Shown: positions 32,508 to 41,893, counted from the first letter of the stretch. The stretch: DNA of 64,000 bases from Qipengyuania sphaerica (GCF_019711595.1 NZ_JAIGNR010000001.1:372001-436000); one strand, 5' to 3'. The notes: generated by a model from the sequence alone, not told the origin. A program made the numbers and translations.

Positions 32508-33386
32508 ATGATCCGTTTCGCGCACGTTGCTGCAATTGCCCTGTCCTGTGCCGCTTTCCCGGCACTTGCGCAGGAAGTCGATGCGGAGGACCCGCTACCC
32601 GCCGGGCCGCCGGAAACCGTGTTCGATGGCGACTTCCTCAGCGTTGGCATCGGCGTTGGCTACAACGCCAGTTATTCGGGCAGCGACGATTATGGCGTGA
32701 ACATACTGCCGATCGTCCAGGCGAGCGTTGGGGGCATCAAGATCAACCCGCGCCCGGCCGGGATTGCGGTGGACCTCGTTCCCGATCCCGATGAAGGCGT
32801 GGCCATATCCGCAGGTCCGCTCATCCGCCTGCGGAACGACCGGACCGATGTCGAAGATATCAGGGACGATGTTGTCGCGGCCTACGGCGAGCTCGACCGC
32901 GCGGTCGAATTGGGTGGCAGCGTCGGTCTGAGCTTTCCCAAGCTGCTCCATCCCTTCGACAGTCTCAGCGTCAATCTGGACGCGGCCTGGGATGTCGCAG
33001 GCGCGCATGGCGGCATGTACTGGAGCCCGAGCGTGACCTATTTCACGCCCTTCAGCCGCGCCACGGCAGCCTCGCTCTCCTTCAGCACCACCTTCATCGA
33101 CGACAAGTTCGCCGATTATTACTACTCGGTCCCGCCAGCAAACGCGCTGCTGCCCGATCCCGATGTCCTGCCCGGTTTCCAGGCCGAGGGCGGAATGCAG
33201 AGCTACGGTGTGAACCTGCTCCTCGCGCACGATCTTTCGGGCGATGTGACCGACGGCGGCTTCTCGCTGGTCGGTATCGGAGGCTGGTCCAAGCTGGTGA
33301 ACGATGCTGCGGATACGCCTTTCACAAGCATCCGCGGCAATAACGACCAGTATTTCATCGCGTTGGGCGTCGGCTACACTTTCTAG
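32508..33386 (+). CDS. MipA/OmpV-family outer-membrane protein
   Basis: 292 aa with a signal peptide cleaved after PALAQ (about residue 22). GDFLSVGIGVGYNASYSGSDDY opens the barrel, alternating beta-strands follow, and the protein ends in IALGVGYTF with the terminal Phe needed for outer-membrane insertion by BamA. MipA was named for interacting with murein enzymes; other members are sometimes linked to antimicrobial resistance. GAGGGAAA lies 8 nt before the ATG. Divergent from crtY. Confidence 0.9.
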   Translation: MIRFAHVAAIALSCAAFPALAQEVDAEDPLPAGPPETVFDGDFLSVGIGVGYNASYSGSDDYGVNILPIVQASVGGIKINPRPAGIAVDLVPDPDEGVAISAGPLIRLRNDRTDVEDIRDDVVAAYGELDRAVELGGSVGLSFPKLLHPFDSLSVNLDAAWDVAGAHGGMYWSPSVTYFTPFSRATAASLSFSTTFIDDKFADYYYSVPPANALLPDPDVLPGFQAEGGMQSYGVNLLLAHDLSGDVTDGGFSLVGIGGWSKLVNDAADTPFTSIRGNNDQYFIALGVGYTF

Positions 33387-33442
33387 CGGATAGTTTCGCG
33401 CGGCGGCTTGCCGTCGGCTGAAGCCCGCCCCAATCAGGCGGC

Positions 33443-34036
33443 ATGTCTGCACGCAAGCTCAGTCCGCACCGCAAGGCCTTTGTCGCCGCCCTCGCAATCG
33501 TGGCGGTGACGCTGGCGATCCTGTTCGCGATGGGCCGCCCGCCGATCTGCACCTGCGGCTATGTGGCGCTGTGGTATGGCGACATCAACGCCTCGGGCAA
33601 CAGCCAGCACCTGTCGGACTGGTACACGCCGAGCCACATCATCCACGGCATGATCTTCTATGCGCTCGGCTGGCTGCTGTTTTCCAAGCTGGGCATCGGC
33701 GGGAAGTCGGCGGGGAAGTACTCCTTCACTCTCGCCGTCTTTATCGAGGCCGCCTGGGAAATCCTCGAGAATACTTCCTGGATCATCGACCGTTATCGCT
33801 CGGTCACGGTCAATTGGGGCTATTCGGGCGACAGCATCATCAATTCCATGGCTGACATCGGCTGGATGAGCTTCGGCTTCTGGCTCGCCCTGAAGCTGCC
33901 CGTTCGGGTGACGGTTGTGCTGGCAATAATCATGGAAGTGGTCGCCGCATGGGTGGTGCGGGACAATCTCACGCTCAACGTGATCATGCTCCTCTACCCC
34001 TTCGAATTCATCCGCGAATGGCAGGCGCTGGGCTGA
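33443..34036 (+). CDS. DUF2585-family membrane protein
   Basis: 197 aa with about five hydrophobic segments. GRPPICTCGYVALWYGDINASGNSQHLSDWYTPSHIIHG (in parts) is the family core, with a CxC pair and an invariant-looking HLSDWYT...H block; FIEAAWEILENTSWIIDRYR is the second block and FEFIREWQ the end. Typical of alphaproteobacteria, function unknown; the conserved His, Asp, Glu and Arg near the membrane face would suit an enzyme. It ends 2 nt before the stop of the convergent two-TM gene. Confidence 0.88.
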   Translation: MSARKLSPHRKAFVAALAIVAVTLAILFAMGRPPICTCGYVALWYGDINASGNSQHLSDWYTPSHIIHGMIFYALGWLLFSKLGIGGKSAGKYSFTLAVFIEAAWEILENTSWIIDRYRSVTVNWGYSGDSIINSMADIGWMSFGFWLALKLPVRVTVVLAIIMEVVAAWVVRDNLTLNVIMLLYPFEFIREWQALG

Positions 34037-34038
34037 GC

Positions 34039-34509
34039 CTAGCCGCGCAGGGTCGTGCGCTCGTCATCAAGGGCGATTTCCTTGCCCGCCGAGATCGGTA
34101 GCAGTTTCCGGTCGCCGACATCGATCGCGTAAATCAAGTCGTCATCACCGAGCCACGCCTTCGCGCTCGCCGTCGCTCCGCTCGTGCGATGATCTTTTGC
34201 GAGGCTCCTTGTATCGACGGTCAGTCGCCATTTTCGGGTTTTCGTCACGAAAACTATTTGAGCCACATCCTCTTCCTCGCCCTGCAGCCCTTCGACGATG
34301 ATCTCTCCCTTGCGGTCTCGACCACCGGCGTAGGCGCGTCGGCGCTGGATGCGCAGCCAGAGGTGATGCAAGCCGGCCAGGATGACGAGCAGCCCGAAAA
34401 CGACCAGAATGACCGACATCGCCGTCGGAATGTCGTTAGTGTCCGGGAACACGCGCAAGCCTGCAGCGATTATCGCGCAGCCGGCCACGATGAAAAGTAT
34501 CGCCCGCAA
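34039..34509 (-). CDS. Hypothetical two-TM membrane protein
   Basis: 156 aa. I start it at TTG 34509, since GGAGG lies 5 nt upstream (AGGGAGGAAAACTTG); no ATG is near, and longer frames run into the opposite promoter region. Residues ~2-18 (AILFIVAGCAIIAAGL) and ~28-47 (MSVILVVFGLLVILAGLHHL) are membrane helices. The cytoplasmic tail RRRAYAGGRDRKGEIIVEG leads into a beta-rich domain ending IALDDERTTLRG. No family recognised. Divergent from the amidohydrolase gene. Confidence 0.65.
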   Translation of the reverse strand: MRAILFIVAGCAIIAAGLRVFPDTNDIPTAMSVILVVFGLLVILAGLHHLWLRIQRRRAYAGGRDRKGEIIVEGLQGEEEDVAQIVFVTKTRKWRLTVDTRSLAKDHRTSGATASAKAWLGDDDLIYAIDVGDRKLLPISAGKEIALDDERTTLRG

Positions 34510-34640
34510 GTTTTCCTCCCTGTCTCCCTGCCTGCTATCCCATAGCACCGATAACCCTTTCAAACAGCTTGCCGGAAACGGCGCTTGCCGCTTGAGGGTC
34601 AAAAAGGCATCACGCATCTCCGTCAAAGGGGAGAGACCGC

Positions 34641-35912
34641 ATGCGCACACTCATAATCGGGCTGGTTGCCGGGCTGATGGCTTCCACTGCCGCTGCCGAA
34701 ACCACCGTCATCCATGCCGATGGCGTCATTACCGATGCCGATGCAAAGCCCATGGGCCGCGCGACGGTTACCGTCACCGATGGCCGGATCGTCAGCATCG
34801 AGGAAGGCTGGTCGGCGGTCCCCGAAGGCGCGAGCATGGTGCATCTCGAAGGCAAGACGCTGGTGCCCGGCCTGATCGACCTGCACACGCATCTCTCCGG
34901 CGATCCGAGCGGCGAGTTCTGGCGCACCGCCACCACCCCACCCGAATGGAAGGTTATCGAGGGGGTCAAGAATGCGCGGCTCACTGCGCTCGCCGGTTTT
35001 ACCACCGTGCGCGATGTTGGCTCGCGGACCGACCAGGTCATGCAATCGCTCCGCCGGGCGACCGAAATCGGCATGGTGCCGGGCCCCCGGATCATCACTT
35101 CGGGCCGCACGATATCGATCGTCGGCGGGCATGGCGATTACGGCAACGGCTTCCGCAAGGAACTCGACCCGGTCCTGACGACCGGCTTCAACTGCACCGG
35201 CGAGGTCGAGTGCGCGGAAAAGGTTCGCCTCGCCTCGAAATATGGTGCTGACCTGATCAAGATCACCGCGACCGGCGGTGTGCTCAGCCAGCAGGGACGC
35301 GGCCTCGAAGCGCATTTCTCCGATGCAGAGATGCGAAGCATCGTCACCACGGCGGAATCGCTCGGCTTGAAGGTCGCGGCCCATGCGCACGGCGCGCGCG
35401 GCATCGAGGCGGCGGCCCGTGCGGGTGTCCACACGATCGAACACGGCACCTATCTCGACGAGCGTGCAGCCAGGGCCATGCGCGAGAACGGCACGACGCT
35501 GATCCCGACCCTGATGGCATTCGAAGGCATCAAGAAGAACCTCGGCACGGGCTATTATACTCCTGTCGTCGAGGGGAAGATCCGCGCCGTCAGCGAATAT
35601 GCCAGCACGATCGTCGAACGCGCCCGTCGCTGGGGCGTGAACGTGGCCTTCGGCACTGATGCGGGCGTATTCCCGCATGGCGAGAACGCAGGTGAATTCG
35701 CGCTCCTCAAAGCCAATGGCATGAGCGACCGCGATGCGCTTGCCAGCGCCACGACCGGCGCCGCAAAGATCATCGGCATGGAAGGAGAGATCGGCCGGAT
35801 TGCACCGGGCTATTCGGCCGACATCATCGCGGTCGACGGCAATCCGCTGGAAGATGCGACCGTGCTGGAAGATGTCGACTGGGTGATGATCCGCGGCCGC
35901 GTGATCGAATAG
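34641..35912 (+). CDS. Secreted amidohydrolase (Xaa-Pro dipeptidase-like / imidazolonepropionase-related)
   Basis: 423 aa with signal peptide (cleavage after STAAA, ~residue 20). Amidohydrolase-superfamily metal ligands: HTHLSGD (HxH), the likely carbamylated lysine in DLIKITATGGVLS, HAHGARG, IEHGTYLDE and AFGTDAGV with the final Asp. The C-terminal GRIAPGYSADIIAVDGNPLED closes the composite beta-sandwich. Related Caulobacter enzymes hydrolyse dipeptides with C-terminal Arg or Lys, so a periplasmic dipeptidase is plausible, but the substrate is not fixed by sequence. AAAGGGGAGAG precedes the ATG. Confidence 0.88.
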   Translation: MRTLIIGLVAGLMASTAAAETTVIHADGVITDADAKPMGRATVTVTDGRIVSIEEGWSAVPEGASMVHLEGKTLVPGLIDLHTHLSGDPSGEFWRTATTPPEWKVIEGVKNARLTALAGFTTVRDVGSRTDQVMQSLRRATEIGMVPGPRIITSGRTISIVGGHGDYGNGFRKELDPVLTTGFNCTGEVECAEKVRLASKYGADLIKITATGGVLSQQGRGLEAHFSDAEMRSIVTTAESLGLKVAAHAHGARGIEAAARAGVHTIEHGTYLDERAARAMRENGTTLIPTLMAFEGIKKNLGTGYYTPVVEGKIRAVSEYASTIVERARRWGVNVAFGTDAGVFPHGENAGEFALLKANGMSDRDALASATTGAAKIIGMEGEIGRIAPGYSADIIAVDGNPLEDATVLEDVDWVMIRGRVIE

Positions 35913-36033
35913 GCTAGCACGATCCCACCCGGCCGTTGGTCGAGAATGGTTGCGCGGCGGTCGGAGGGGGCTTCCCTCTCCGGCAATTTGGCGTAGAGCC
36001 GCGCCAAAGTCCAAACCGGGGAAATTGCCGCAA

Positions 36034-37878
36034 ATGAATTTCGTTCGTATCGCGCTGACCGGCGCATCCGCCCTTTCGCTGGCCGCCTGTGCGACCACCG
36101 GCGGAATGGACGCTGCGTCGTCTGTAGCTGCCGAGGTGGAAGCGACTGCTGCGGCAATGGAAGCGGCGGCAGAGCACGAAGACCTTTTCGCCCTGTTTGC
36201 CGAGGCCGACGAGCGCAATCTCGAGCTCAATCCGATCAGCGCGCTGTTCCGCGGCGACATGCGGCGCCCCGACAAGATCGGCGACTACTACACCGATGCC
36301 TACAACGATGCGAGCCGGGCCGATGCCGAATTGAACCTGCGCAAGCTGGCCGAGATCGATCGCAGCGTGCTCTCGCCGACCGACCAGCTGGCGTATGACG
36401 TCTTCGAATATGACCAGACGCGTGCGGTAAGGAGCCTGGCCCCTGACATCCTCGCGCTCACCGAAGTACGACCGGTCAACCATTTCGCCGGCTACCACAC
36501 TTTCTATCCCAACTTCGCCAGCGGGCAGAGCGCGGCGCCTTTCGCCACGGTCGAGGACTACGAAAACAACCTCAAGCGCCACGCCGACTATATCGCGCTC
36601 AACGACCGGATGATCGCAAAGATGCGCGAGGGCATGGCGTCCGGCGTGCTCGAGACCAAGCTGACGATCGGCAATGTGATCACCCAGCTCGACACCCAGC
36701 TGGGCATGAAGGTGCACGAATCCCCGCTGTGGATGCCGATCACGAACTTCCCCGACAGCTTCTCGGCTGCGGAAAAGAAGCGTCTCCAGTTCGAATATCT
36801 CGAGTCCATCCTTGCGGTCTATGGAGCGCACGGACGGCTGCGCGATTTCCTGCGCGACGAATATTACGAAGTGGCGCGTGACAGCGTGGGCCTCGCCCAG
36901 ATGAAGGGCGGGCCTGCGCTTTACCAGCACCTGATCGAAGAAACGACGACGCTGCCGCTCACCGCGGATTATTTGCACGATCTCGGCCTTGCCGAAGTGA
37001 CGCGCATCAAGACGGGGATGGAAGAGATCAAGGACGAGGTCGGCTTCACCGGCACGCTCAACGAATTCTTCGATTACGTGCGGACCGATCCGCAGTTCAA
37101 GCACCCCAGCCGCCAGGCGCTGACGCAGCGGTTCTATGACATCGGGCACGAAGTCGATGCCATGATCGGCGACTATTTCTCGCTCGTTCCCAAGACCCCG
37201 CTCGTGATCAAGCCCTACGAGGAATATCGCGAGAAGTTCGAAGCGGGCGGTTCTTACGAGAGCGGTGCGCCCGACGGATCGCGGCCCGGCATCTTCTATT
37301 TCAACGCCTATGACCTGCCGAGCCGCCTGAAGACCGGCAATGTCACGCTCTACCTGCATGAAGGGTCGCCCGGACACCACTTCCAGATCAGTCTTGCGCG
37401 CGAGAACGAGGACCTGCCCAGCTTCATGCGCTTCGGCGGGACCACGGCCTATATCGAGGGCTGGGCGCTCTATGCCGAGACCCTCGGCTACGAAATGGGC
37501 TTCTACGACGATCCGTGGAACCGCTATGGGACGCTGCAGGACGAACAGTTGCGCGCCATGCGACTGGTGGTCGACACCGGTCTCCACTCCAAGGGCTGGA
37601 CGCGCGAGCAGGCGATCGACTTCATGTTGCAGAACAGCGGCATGACCGAAACCGAGGTAATCGCCGAAGTCGAGCGCTACATCGCCATTCCGAGCCAGGC
37701 GCTGGCCTACAAGGTCGGTGCGCTCAAGATACAGGAACTGCGCACCAAGGCGGAGGAACGGCTCGGCGAGAAGTTCGACATCCGCGATTTCCATGCGCAG
37801 GTTCTCGATACCGGGGCGCTGCCACTGCCTGTTCTGGAGACGAAGATCGATCGCTGGATCGCGCGCGGCGGCGGCTGA
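36034..37878 (+). CDS. DUF885-family zinc-peptidase-like lipoprotein
   Basis: 614 aa. Signal MNFVRIALTGASALSLAAC ends in lipobox LAAC. The catalytic-looking motif HEGSPGHH (His442, Glu443, His448) and EGWALYAE (Glu475) form a HExxxH-like zinc site found across the DUF885 family. Family blocks FFDYVRTDP, LPSRLKTGNVTLYL and IPSQALAYKVGALKIQELR are present. Members are assumed to be periplasmic metallopeptidases. An alanine/glutamate-rich stretch (residues 30-60) links anchor and domain. Tandem paralogue 50 nt downstream. Confidence 0.87.
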   Translation: MNFVRIALTGASALSLAACATTGGMDAASSVAAEVEATAAAMEAAAEHEDLFALFAEADERNLELNPISALFRGDMRRPDKIGDYYTDAYNDASRADAELNLRKLAEIDRSVLSPTDQLAYDVFEYDQTRAVRSLAPDILALTEVRPVNHFAGYHTFYPNFASGQSAAPFATVEDYENNLKRHADYIALNDRMIAKMREGMASGVLETKLTIGNVITQLDTQLGMKVHESPLWMPITNFPDSFSAAEKKRLQFEYLESILAVYGAHGRLRDFLRDEYYEVARDSVGLAQMKGGPALYQHLIEETTTLPLTADYLHDLGLAEVTRIKTGMEEIKDEVGFTGTLNEFFDYVRTDPQFKHPSRQALTQRFYDIGHEVDAMIGDYFSLVPKTPLVIKPYEEYREKFEAGGSYESGAPDGSRPGIFYFNAYDLPSRLKTGNVTLYLHEGSPGHHFQISLARENEDLPSFMRFGGTTAYIEGWALYAETLGYEMGFYDDPWNRYGTLQDEQLRAMRLVVDTGLHSKGWTREQAIDFMLQNSGMTETEVIAEVERYIAIPSQALAYKVGALKIQELRTKAEERLGEKFDIRDFHAQVLDTGALPLPVLETKIDRWIARGGG

Positions 37879-37928
37879 TTTTGCGCTTTGCCTGATAGGG
37901 GCTAGACTGGCGGCAAGGGAGGGTCGTC

Positions 37929-39812
37929 ATGGGAAATTCCCGAGTCTTTCGCGCTGTAATGGCATGCGGCACGGCGCTGGCGCTCGCATCTTGCGGCGGC
38001 GGTGACGGATCGAGCGGAGGGGGCACCGGGATTGCGCCGACCCCCACGCCATCATCGAACCCGTCTCCTGCGCCAACCCCCACGCCTACACCTGCGCCCC
38101 CGGTGGTCCTCTCCGCCCGGCTCACTGCCGTGTTTGATGCTGCGGAGGCAGGGTATGACGAGATGTTCCCCCTCAATGCGCAGTTACGCGGCAAGAGCGA
38201 ATATGCAGGCCGCTTCGGCGATTACCTTAGCGATGCCTGGTATGCCGAATTGCAGCGGCAGGCACAGGCCAATCTCGATGCGCTGGCGGGGATCGACCGC
38301 TCGAAACTGAACACCCCGAGCCAGATCGCCTACGACGCTTTCGCCTTCAAGGAACGCCAGACGCTGGCGCTGTTCGATCCGGCGGTCCTCCCCTTCGAAC
38401 GCGGGCTGCCGATGAACCATATCACGGGCATCCAGGCCTTCTATCCCAGCTATGCCAGCGGCGATGGCCCGATACCCTTCGAAACGCTCGAGGATTACGA
38501 GAACAACATCTCGCGTACGAAGGAATTTGCCGTAGCGCTCGATGCCACGGCAGACGCCTTTCGGCGCGGGGCAATCCTCGGCGTGGTGGAATCGCGCAAT
38601 ACGATCGACATCGTAATTTCGCAGCTGGGCGCGCTGGCGGACGATAGCGTGACCGGCTCGCCCTTTTACAAGCCAGTCACGAATTTTCCCGCTTCTATAT
38701 CTTCTGCCGACCAGTCGCGCCTCCAGACAGAATATGCCGACATGGTTACGAACGACGTGCTGCCCGCCATCCGCCGCCTGCGCAATTACCTTCAGAACGA
38801 ATACCGTCTCCAGGCACGCACGACACCGGGCCTTGCGGGGCTGGCAGGAGGGCAGGCCTATTACGATCACCTGATCGAGGCCAATACCTCGCTCGACCTG
38901 GCCGCACCCGCCATCCACCAGACCGGCAAAGACGAGGTGGCGAGAATCCTGGGCCGCATGGATGCCATCCGCCGCAGCCAGGGCTTTTCCGGAACGCTCG
39001 ACCAGTTCGACCAGAGCCTGCACCAGAACGCCGCCTATGGCGTCTCGTCGCGCGCGGCATACCAGCAGCTGTTCGAAGACATCGGCGACAGGGTGGTGCC
39101 CAAGGCTTACGGCCTGTTTCGCTACCAGCCGACCTCGCAGCTTTCGATCAAGCCCTACGATGCGGTGCAAGAGCAGTTCATGTTCGCCGCGTCTTACCTG
39201 CCGGGCACGGCCGACGGATCGCGTCCGGGCATCTTCCGCTACAATGCCTCCAGTTTCGGCGGCCACAAGCTCGCCTCCACCAGCCTGTTCATGCACGAGG
39301 GCGTGCCTGGTCACCACTTCCAGATCATGCTTGCACGTGAAAACGAGGGGCTGCCCGATTTCATGAACGGCACGGGCCTGATCGCCTATGTCGAGGGCTG
39401 GGCGCTCTATGCCGAAACGCTCGGTTACGACATGAAATTCTATGACGATGAACTTGTCGAATACGGCCACCTGACGCAAGAATTGCTGCGCGCTTTGCGG
39501 TTGGTCGTCGATACCGGCATTCACCATTTCGGCTGGAGCCGCCAACAGGCGCTGAACTATGTCGCCGCCAATTCGCCCTACAACAATGGCCTGCCGGGCG
39601 AGATCGATCGCTATATCGGCTGGCCGAGCCAGGCGCTCGGATACAAGATCGGCGAGTTGAAAATGCAGGAACTGCGCGCGGAAAGCGTTGCTGCGCTGGG
39701 CGACACGCGCGAGGTGCTCAAGGGCTTCCATCACCAGGTGCTGGGGACTGGGGTGATACCGCTGCCGGTGCTCGAAGCCAAGGTCGATGCATGGGTGGCT
39801 GCGGGAAGCTGA
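37929..39812 (+). CDS. DUF885-family zinc-peptidase-like lipoprotein, second copy
   Basis: 627 aa. Signal peptide ends ALALASC (lipobox). Residues ~25-57 are a Gly/Ser- then Pro/Thr-rich linker (PTPTPSSNPSPAPTPTPTP), a flexible tether. Zinc motif HEGVPGHH (His456) and EGWALYAE (Glu489) are kept. It shares order and blocks with the upstream gene, but differs enough to be an old duplication. AAGGGAGGG lies 7 nt before the ATG, so it has its own strong ribosome site within a likely two-gene operon. Confidence 0.87.
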   Translation: MGNSRVFRAVMACGTALALASCGGGDGSSGGGTGIAPTPTPSSNPSPAPTPTPTPAPPVVLSARLTAVFDAAEAGYDEMFPLNAQLRGKSEYAGRFGDYLSDAWYAELQRQAQANLDALAGIDRSKLNTPSQIAYDAFAFKERQTLALFDPAVLPFERGLPMNHITGIQAFYPSYASGDGPIPFETLEDYENNISRTKEFAVALDATADAFRRGAILGVVESRNTIDIVISQLGALADDSVTGSPFYKPVTNFPASISSADQSRLQTEYADMVTNDVLPAIRRLRNYLQNEYRLQARTTPGLAGLAGGQAYYDHLIEANTSLDLAAPAIHQTGKDEVARILGRMDAIRRSQGFSGTLDQFDQSLHQNAAYGVSSRAAYQQLFEDIGDRVVPKAYGLFRYQPTSQLSIKPYDAVQEQFMFAASYLPGTADGSRPGIFRYNASSFGGHKLASTSLFMHEGVPGHHFQIMLARENEGLPDFMNGTGLIAYVEGWALYAETLGYDMKFYDDELVEYGHLTQELLRALRLVVDTGIHHFGWSRQQALNYVAANSPYNNGLPGEIDRYIGWPSQALGYKIGELKMQELRAESVAALGDTREVLKGFHHQVLGTGVIPLPVLEAKVDAWVAAGS

Positions 39813-39820
39813 CCTGCCCG

Positions 39821-39853
39821 CGGCCCCGGGGCCGAATTCACCGCCGATTTTTT
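39821..39853 (+). terminator. Possible terminator after the DUF885 pair
   Basis: The perfect 14-nt palindrome CGGCCCCGGGGCCG (39821-39834) is followed 13 nt later by TTTTTT. The gap is longer than usual, so this is a weak call. Confidence 0.35.
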
Positions 39854-39943
39854 GAGGTCTTCGTGACGCTACGGAATTCGGAGCATCGCGATGGTTAAAG
39901 GTGCCCGATTGCCACAGCTGGCGCCGCCGATGACGGTTTAGCG

Positions 39944-39969
39944 GGAACCGGAGGCGTACTTAGGCGGTT
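39944..39969 (+). promoter_or_regulatory. Possible EcfG-type promoter of the 49-aa gene
   Basis: GGAAC at 39944-39948 and CGGTT at 39965-39969, 16 nt apart, resemble the general-stress consensus GGAAC-N16/17-CGTT with one extra base in the -10 element. It lies about 45 nt before the small gene. Weak. Confidence 0.3.
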
Positions 39970-40012
39970 TTACGGATCGGACGCAGGGAAAAGATTTCAT
40001 GGAGGATTACCC

Positions 40013-40162
40013 ATGTCGAGCTTGTCCTATCGCAGCAGCCGCCCCGACGGGTGGGTGAAGCCCAAGAGCTATAGCGATGCCAGCCTTCGCTATAAGCACC
40101 ACGGGAAGATCATCCCGATGGAAGAACCGGGTTTCCTCGCACGCCTGTTCGGCGCACGCTGA
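40013..40162 (+). CDS. Small basic protein, 49 aa
   Basis: Reads MSSLSYRSSRPDGWVKPKSY then a KHHGKIIPMEEPGFLARLFGAR ending (two parts, one frame; 7 residues between). GGAGGA sits 6 nt before the ATG and a strong terminator follows 24 nt after the stop, so this is a complete small transcription unit. Rich in Arg, Lys, Ser and Tyr, net basic, no signal peptide or membrane segment. The C-terminal PGFLARLFGAR looks amphipathic and could touch a membrane or partner protein. No family recognised. Confidence 0.72.
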   Translation: MSSLSYRSSRPDGWVKPKSYSDASLRYKHHGKIIPMEEPGFLARLFGAR

Positions 40163-40186
40163 GACTAAGGTTCAGTCAAATGGACA

Positions 40187-40223
40187 GGGGCCGGGAGTCG
40201 CATGACTCCCGGCCCCTTGCTTT
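40187..40223 (+). terminator. Intrinsic terminator
   Basis: GGGGCCGGGAGTC (40187-40199) pairs perfectly with GACTCCCGGCCCC (40204-40216), loop GCAT, followed by TTGCTTTT. It ends the small-gene transcript; the convergent symporter gene ends 28 nt further on. Confidence 0.9.
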
Positions 40224-40244
40224 TGCTCCTCGAACTGGAGGAAC

Positions 40245-41768
40245 CTAGTATTCCTCGGGCTCTTCCGGCGTGTCTGCCGTGTGCGTGGGCCCGGCCTTGC
40301 GATCGCCGCGGGCCAGTTTGAAGACCACGCCCGAAAGCAGCGCCAGTGCCAGCAGGTTGGGCAGAGCCATGGCCGCGTTGGAAATATCGCCAAGACGCCA
40401 GACCAGTTCGCTCGGCTGGGCTGCGCCGAGGAAGATCACCACGCACCACAGCACGCGCCATGCCATATGCAGCTTCTTCTCGCCTTCGCGGTTCGAGCCC
40501 TTGAAGCGGTCGTAGATGAAGGTGATCGCCCGCTCGCCGTAATAGCTCCAGGTCAGCAGGGTGGTGAAGACGAACAGGATCAGCGCGACCGAGGCGATCA
40601 GCGTACCGATCGGGATCGAGGCGATTTCGAGCGGGAAAGCCGCCGCGAACGCGCCGCTGGTCATCTCGAAGCCGACGCGGTCCGATTGCCAGGCATGCAC
40701 AACCGCTTCGCCGCCGGCCGTGAAATCCCCGCGCACCGTCAGGATGACGAGTGCGGTCATGGTGCAGATCACGATGGTGTCGATGAATGTGCCGAGCATG
40801 GCCATACGTCCCTGCAGTTCGGGATCGTCGGTCTGTGCGACGGCATGGGCGATCGGGGTCGAACCCTGGCCGGCCTCGTTCGAGAAAAGGCCGCGCGCCA
40901 CACCGGCACGGATCGCCATGATGATCGCTGCACCGGTAAAGCCGCCGACCGCGCTCTGCGGGTTGAAGGCGCCATGGAAGATCAGAGCGAAGGTTTCGCC
41001 GAGGTCGCCGAAATTCAGGATCAGGGCAATCACGGCCATCACGATGTAGGCGGCCGCCATGAAGGGAACGACCTTTTCGGCCACGTTACCGATCGATTTG
41101 ATACCGCCGATGATGACGATGAATACGAGGATCGCCACGATCAGCCCGCCCATCCATTCCGGAATGGCGAACAGTTCGTTGAGGCCGTCGGCCACCGCAT
41201 TCGCCTGGATCGAGTTGCCCGTGACCAGTGCGCTGAACAGCGTGCCGAGGCAGAATACGACCGCAAGCCAGGTAAACTTGGGGCCGAGACCCATCATGAT
41301 GTAGCTCATCGGGCCGCCGCGATAAACGCCGTCCGAAGTCCTTTCGCGGTAGCGGATCGCCAGCGAACCCTCGGCGAAGGCCAGTGCCATTCCGAACAGC
41401 GCGGTGATCCACATCCAGAAGATCGCACCCGGGCCGCCCAGCGCGATTGCGGTCGCGACACCGGCAAGGTTACCCGTGCCGACCTGGCCCGAAAGCGCGG
41501 TCGACAGCGCGGCGAAGGGAGAAATTTCGCCCGCGCCCTGCCCCTTGCGACCGGCGAACAGGCCGGTGATCGAGGACCACAGCTTGACGATCGGATAGAA
41601 CCGCAGCCCGACCATGAACCACAGGCCGACACCCAGCAGGATGATCGCGAGTGGCGGGAAGGGGATTACGGCTTCGCCGTTCCACGTGCCTCCCCAGATG
41701 AAGTCGGAAACATTGGTGACCGGTTCGATCATCCTTTCGCCGAAGCTCGGCGGTGCGGCATTTGCCAT
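40245..41768 (-). CDS. Alanine/glycine:cation symporter (AGCS family)
   Basis: 507 aa with about 11 membrane helices; takes up alanine or glycine with sodium. AGCS blocks: KGQGAGEISPFAALSTALSGQVGTGNLAGVATAI (in two), GPGAIFWMWITALFGMALAFAEGSLA, and AGVARGLFSNEAGQGSTPIAHA. An insertion of hydrophilic residues near the C-terminus is absent. GAGGGGAATACC lies before the ATG. With a glycine-switched gcv operon 36 kb away, glycine import is an attractive but unproved role. It is monocistronic and divergent from secE. Confidence 0.93.
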   Translation of the reverse strand: MANAAPPSFGERMIEPVTNVSDFIWGGTWNGEAVIPFPPLAIILLGVGLWFMVGLRFYPIVKLWSSITGLFAGRKGQGAGEISPFAALSTALSGQVGTGNLAGVATAIALGGPGAIFWMWITALFGMALAFAEGSLAIRYRERTSDGVYRGGPMSYIMMGLGPKFTWLAVVFCLGTLFSALVTGNSIQANAVADGLNELFAIPEWMGGLIVAILVFIVIIGGIKSIGNVAEKVVPFMAAAYIVMAVIALILNFGDLGETFALIFHGAFNPQSAVGGFTGAAIIMAIRAGVARGLFSNEAGQGSTPIAHAVAQTDDPELQGRMAMLGTFIDTIVICTMTALVILTVRGDFTAGGEAVVHAWQSDRVGFEMTSGAFAAAFPLEIASIPIGTLIASVALILFVFTTLLTWSYYGERAITFIYDRFKGSNREGEKKLHMAWRVLWCVVIFLGAAQPSELVWRLGDISNAAMALPNLLALALLSGVVFKLARGDRKAGPTHTADTPEEPEEY

Positions 41769-41864
41769 TCTGGTATTCCCCTCAAGCGTCCCTTGAATTT
41801 GAAGCGCGCAGGCTAGCTATCGCGGGGCTGCTTGGAAAGCCGCAATTGCGTGCATCTCCACCGC

Positions 41865-41893
41865 TTGCGTTTTGCGGCCGCGCGGCCTAAATG
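41865..41893 (+). promoter_or_regulatory. Sigma-70-type promoter for secE-nusG
   Basis: TTGCGT (41865-41870) and TAAATG (41888-41893) are separated by exactly 17 nt. It lies about 115 nt upstream of secE in the 239-nt gap to the divergent symporter. The rest of the gap shows no tRNA or gene. Confidence 0.5.

Noticed and set aside
35914-37794. 626-codon open frame opposite the first DUF885 gene
   Set aside because: Shadow frame; the plus strand has signal peptide, zinc motif and a paralogue.
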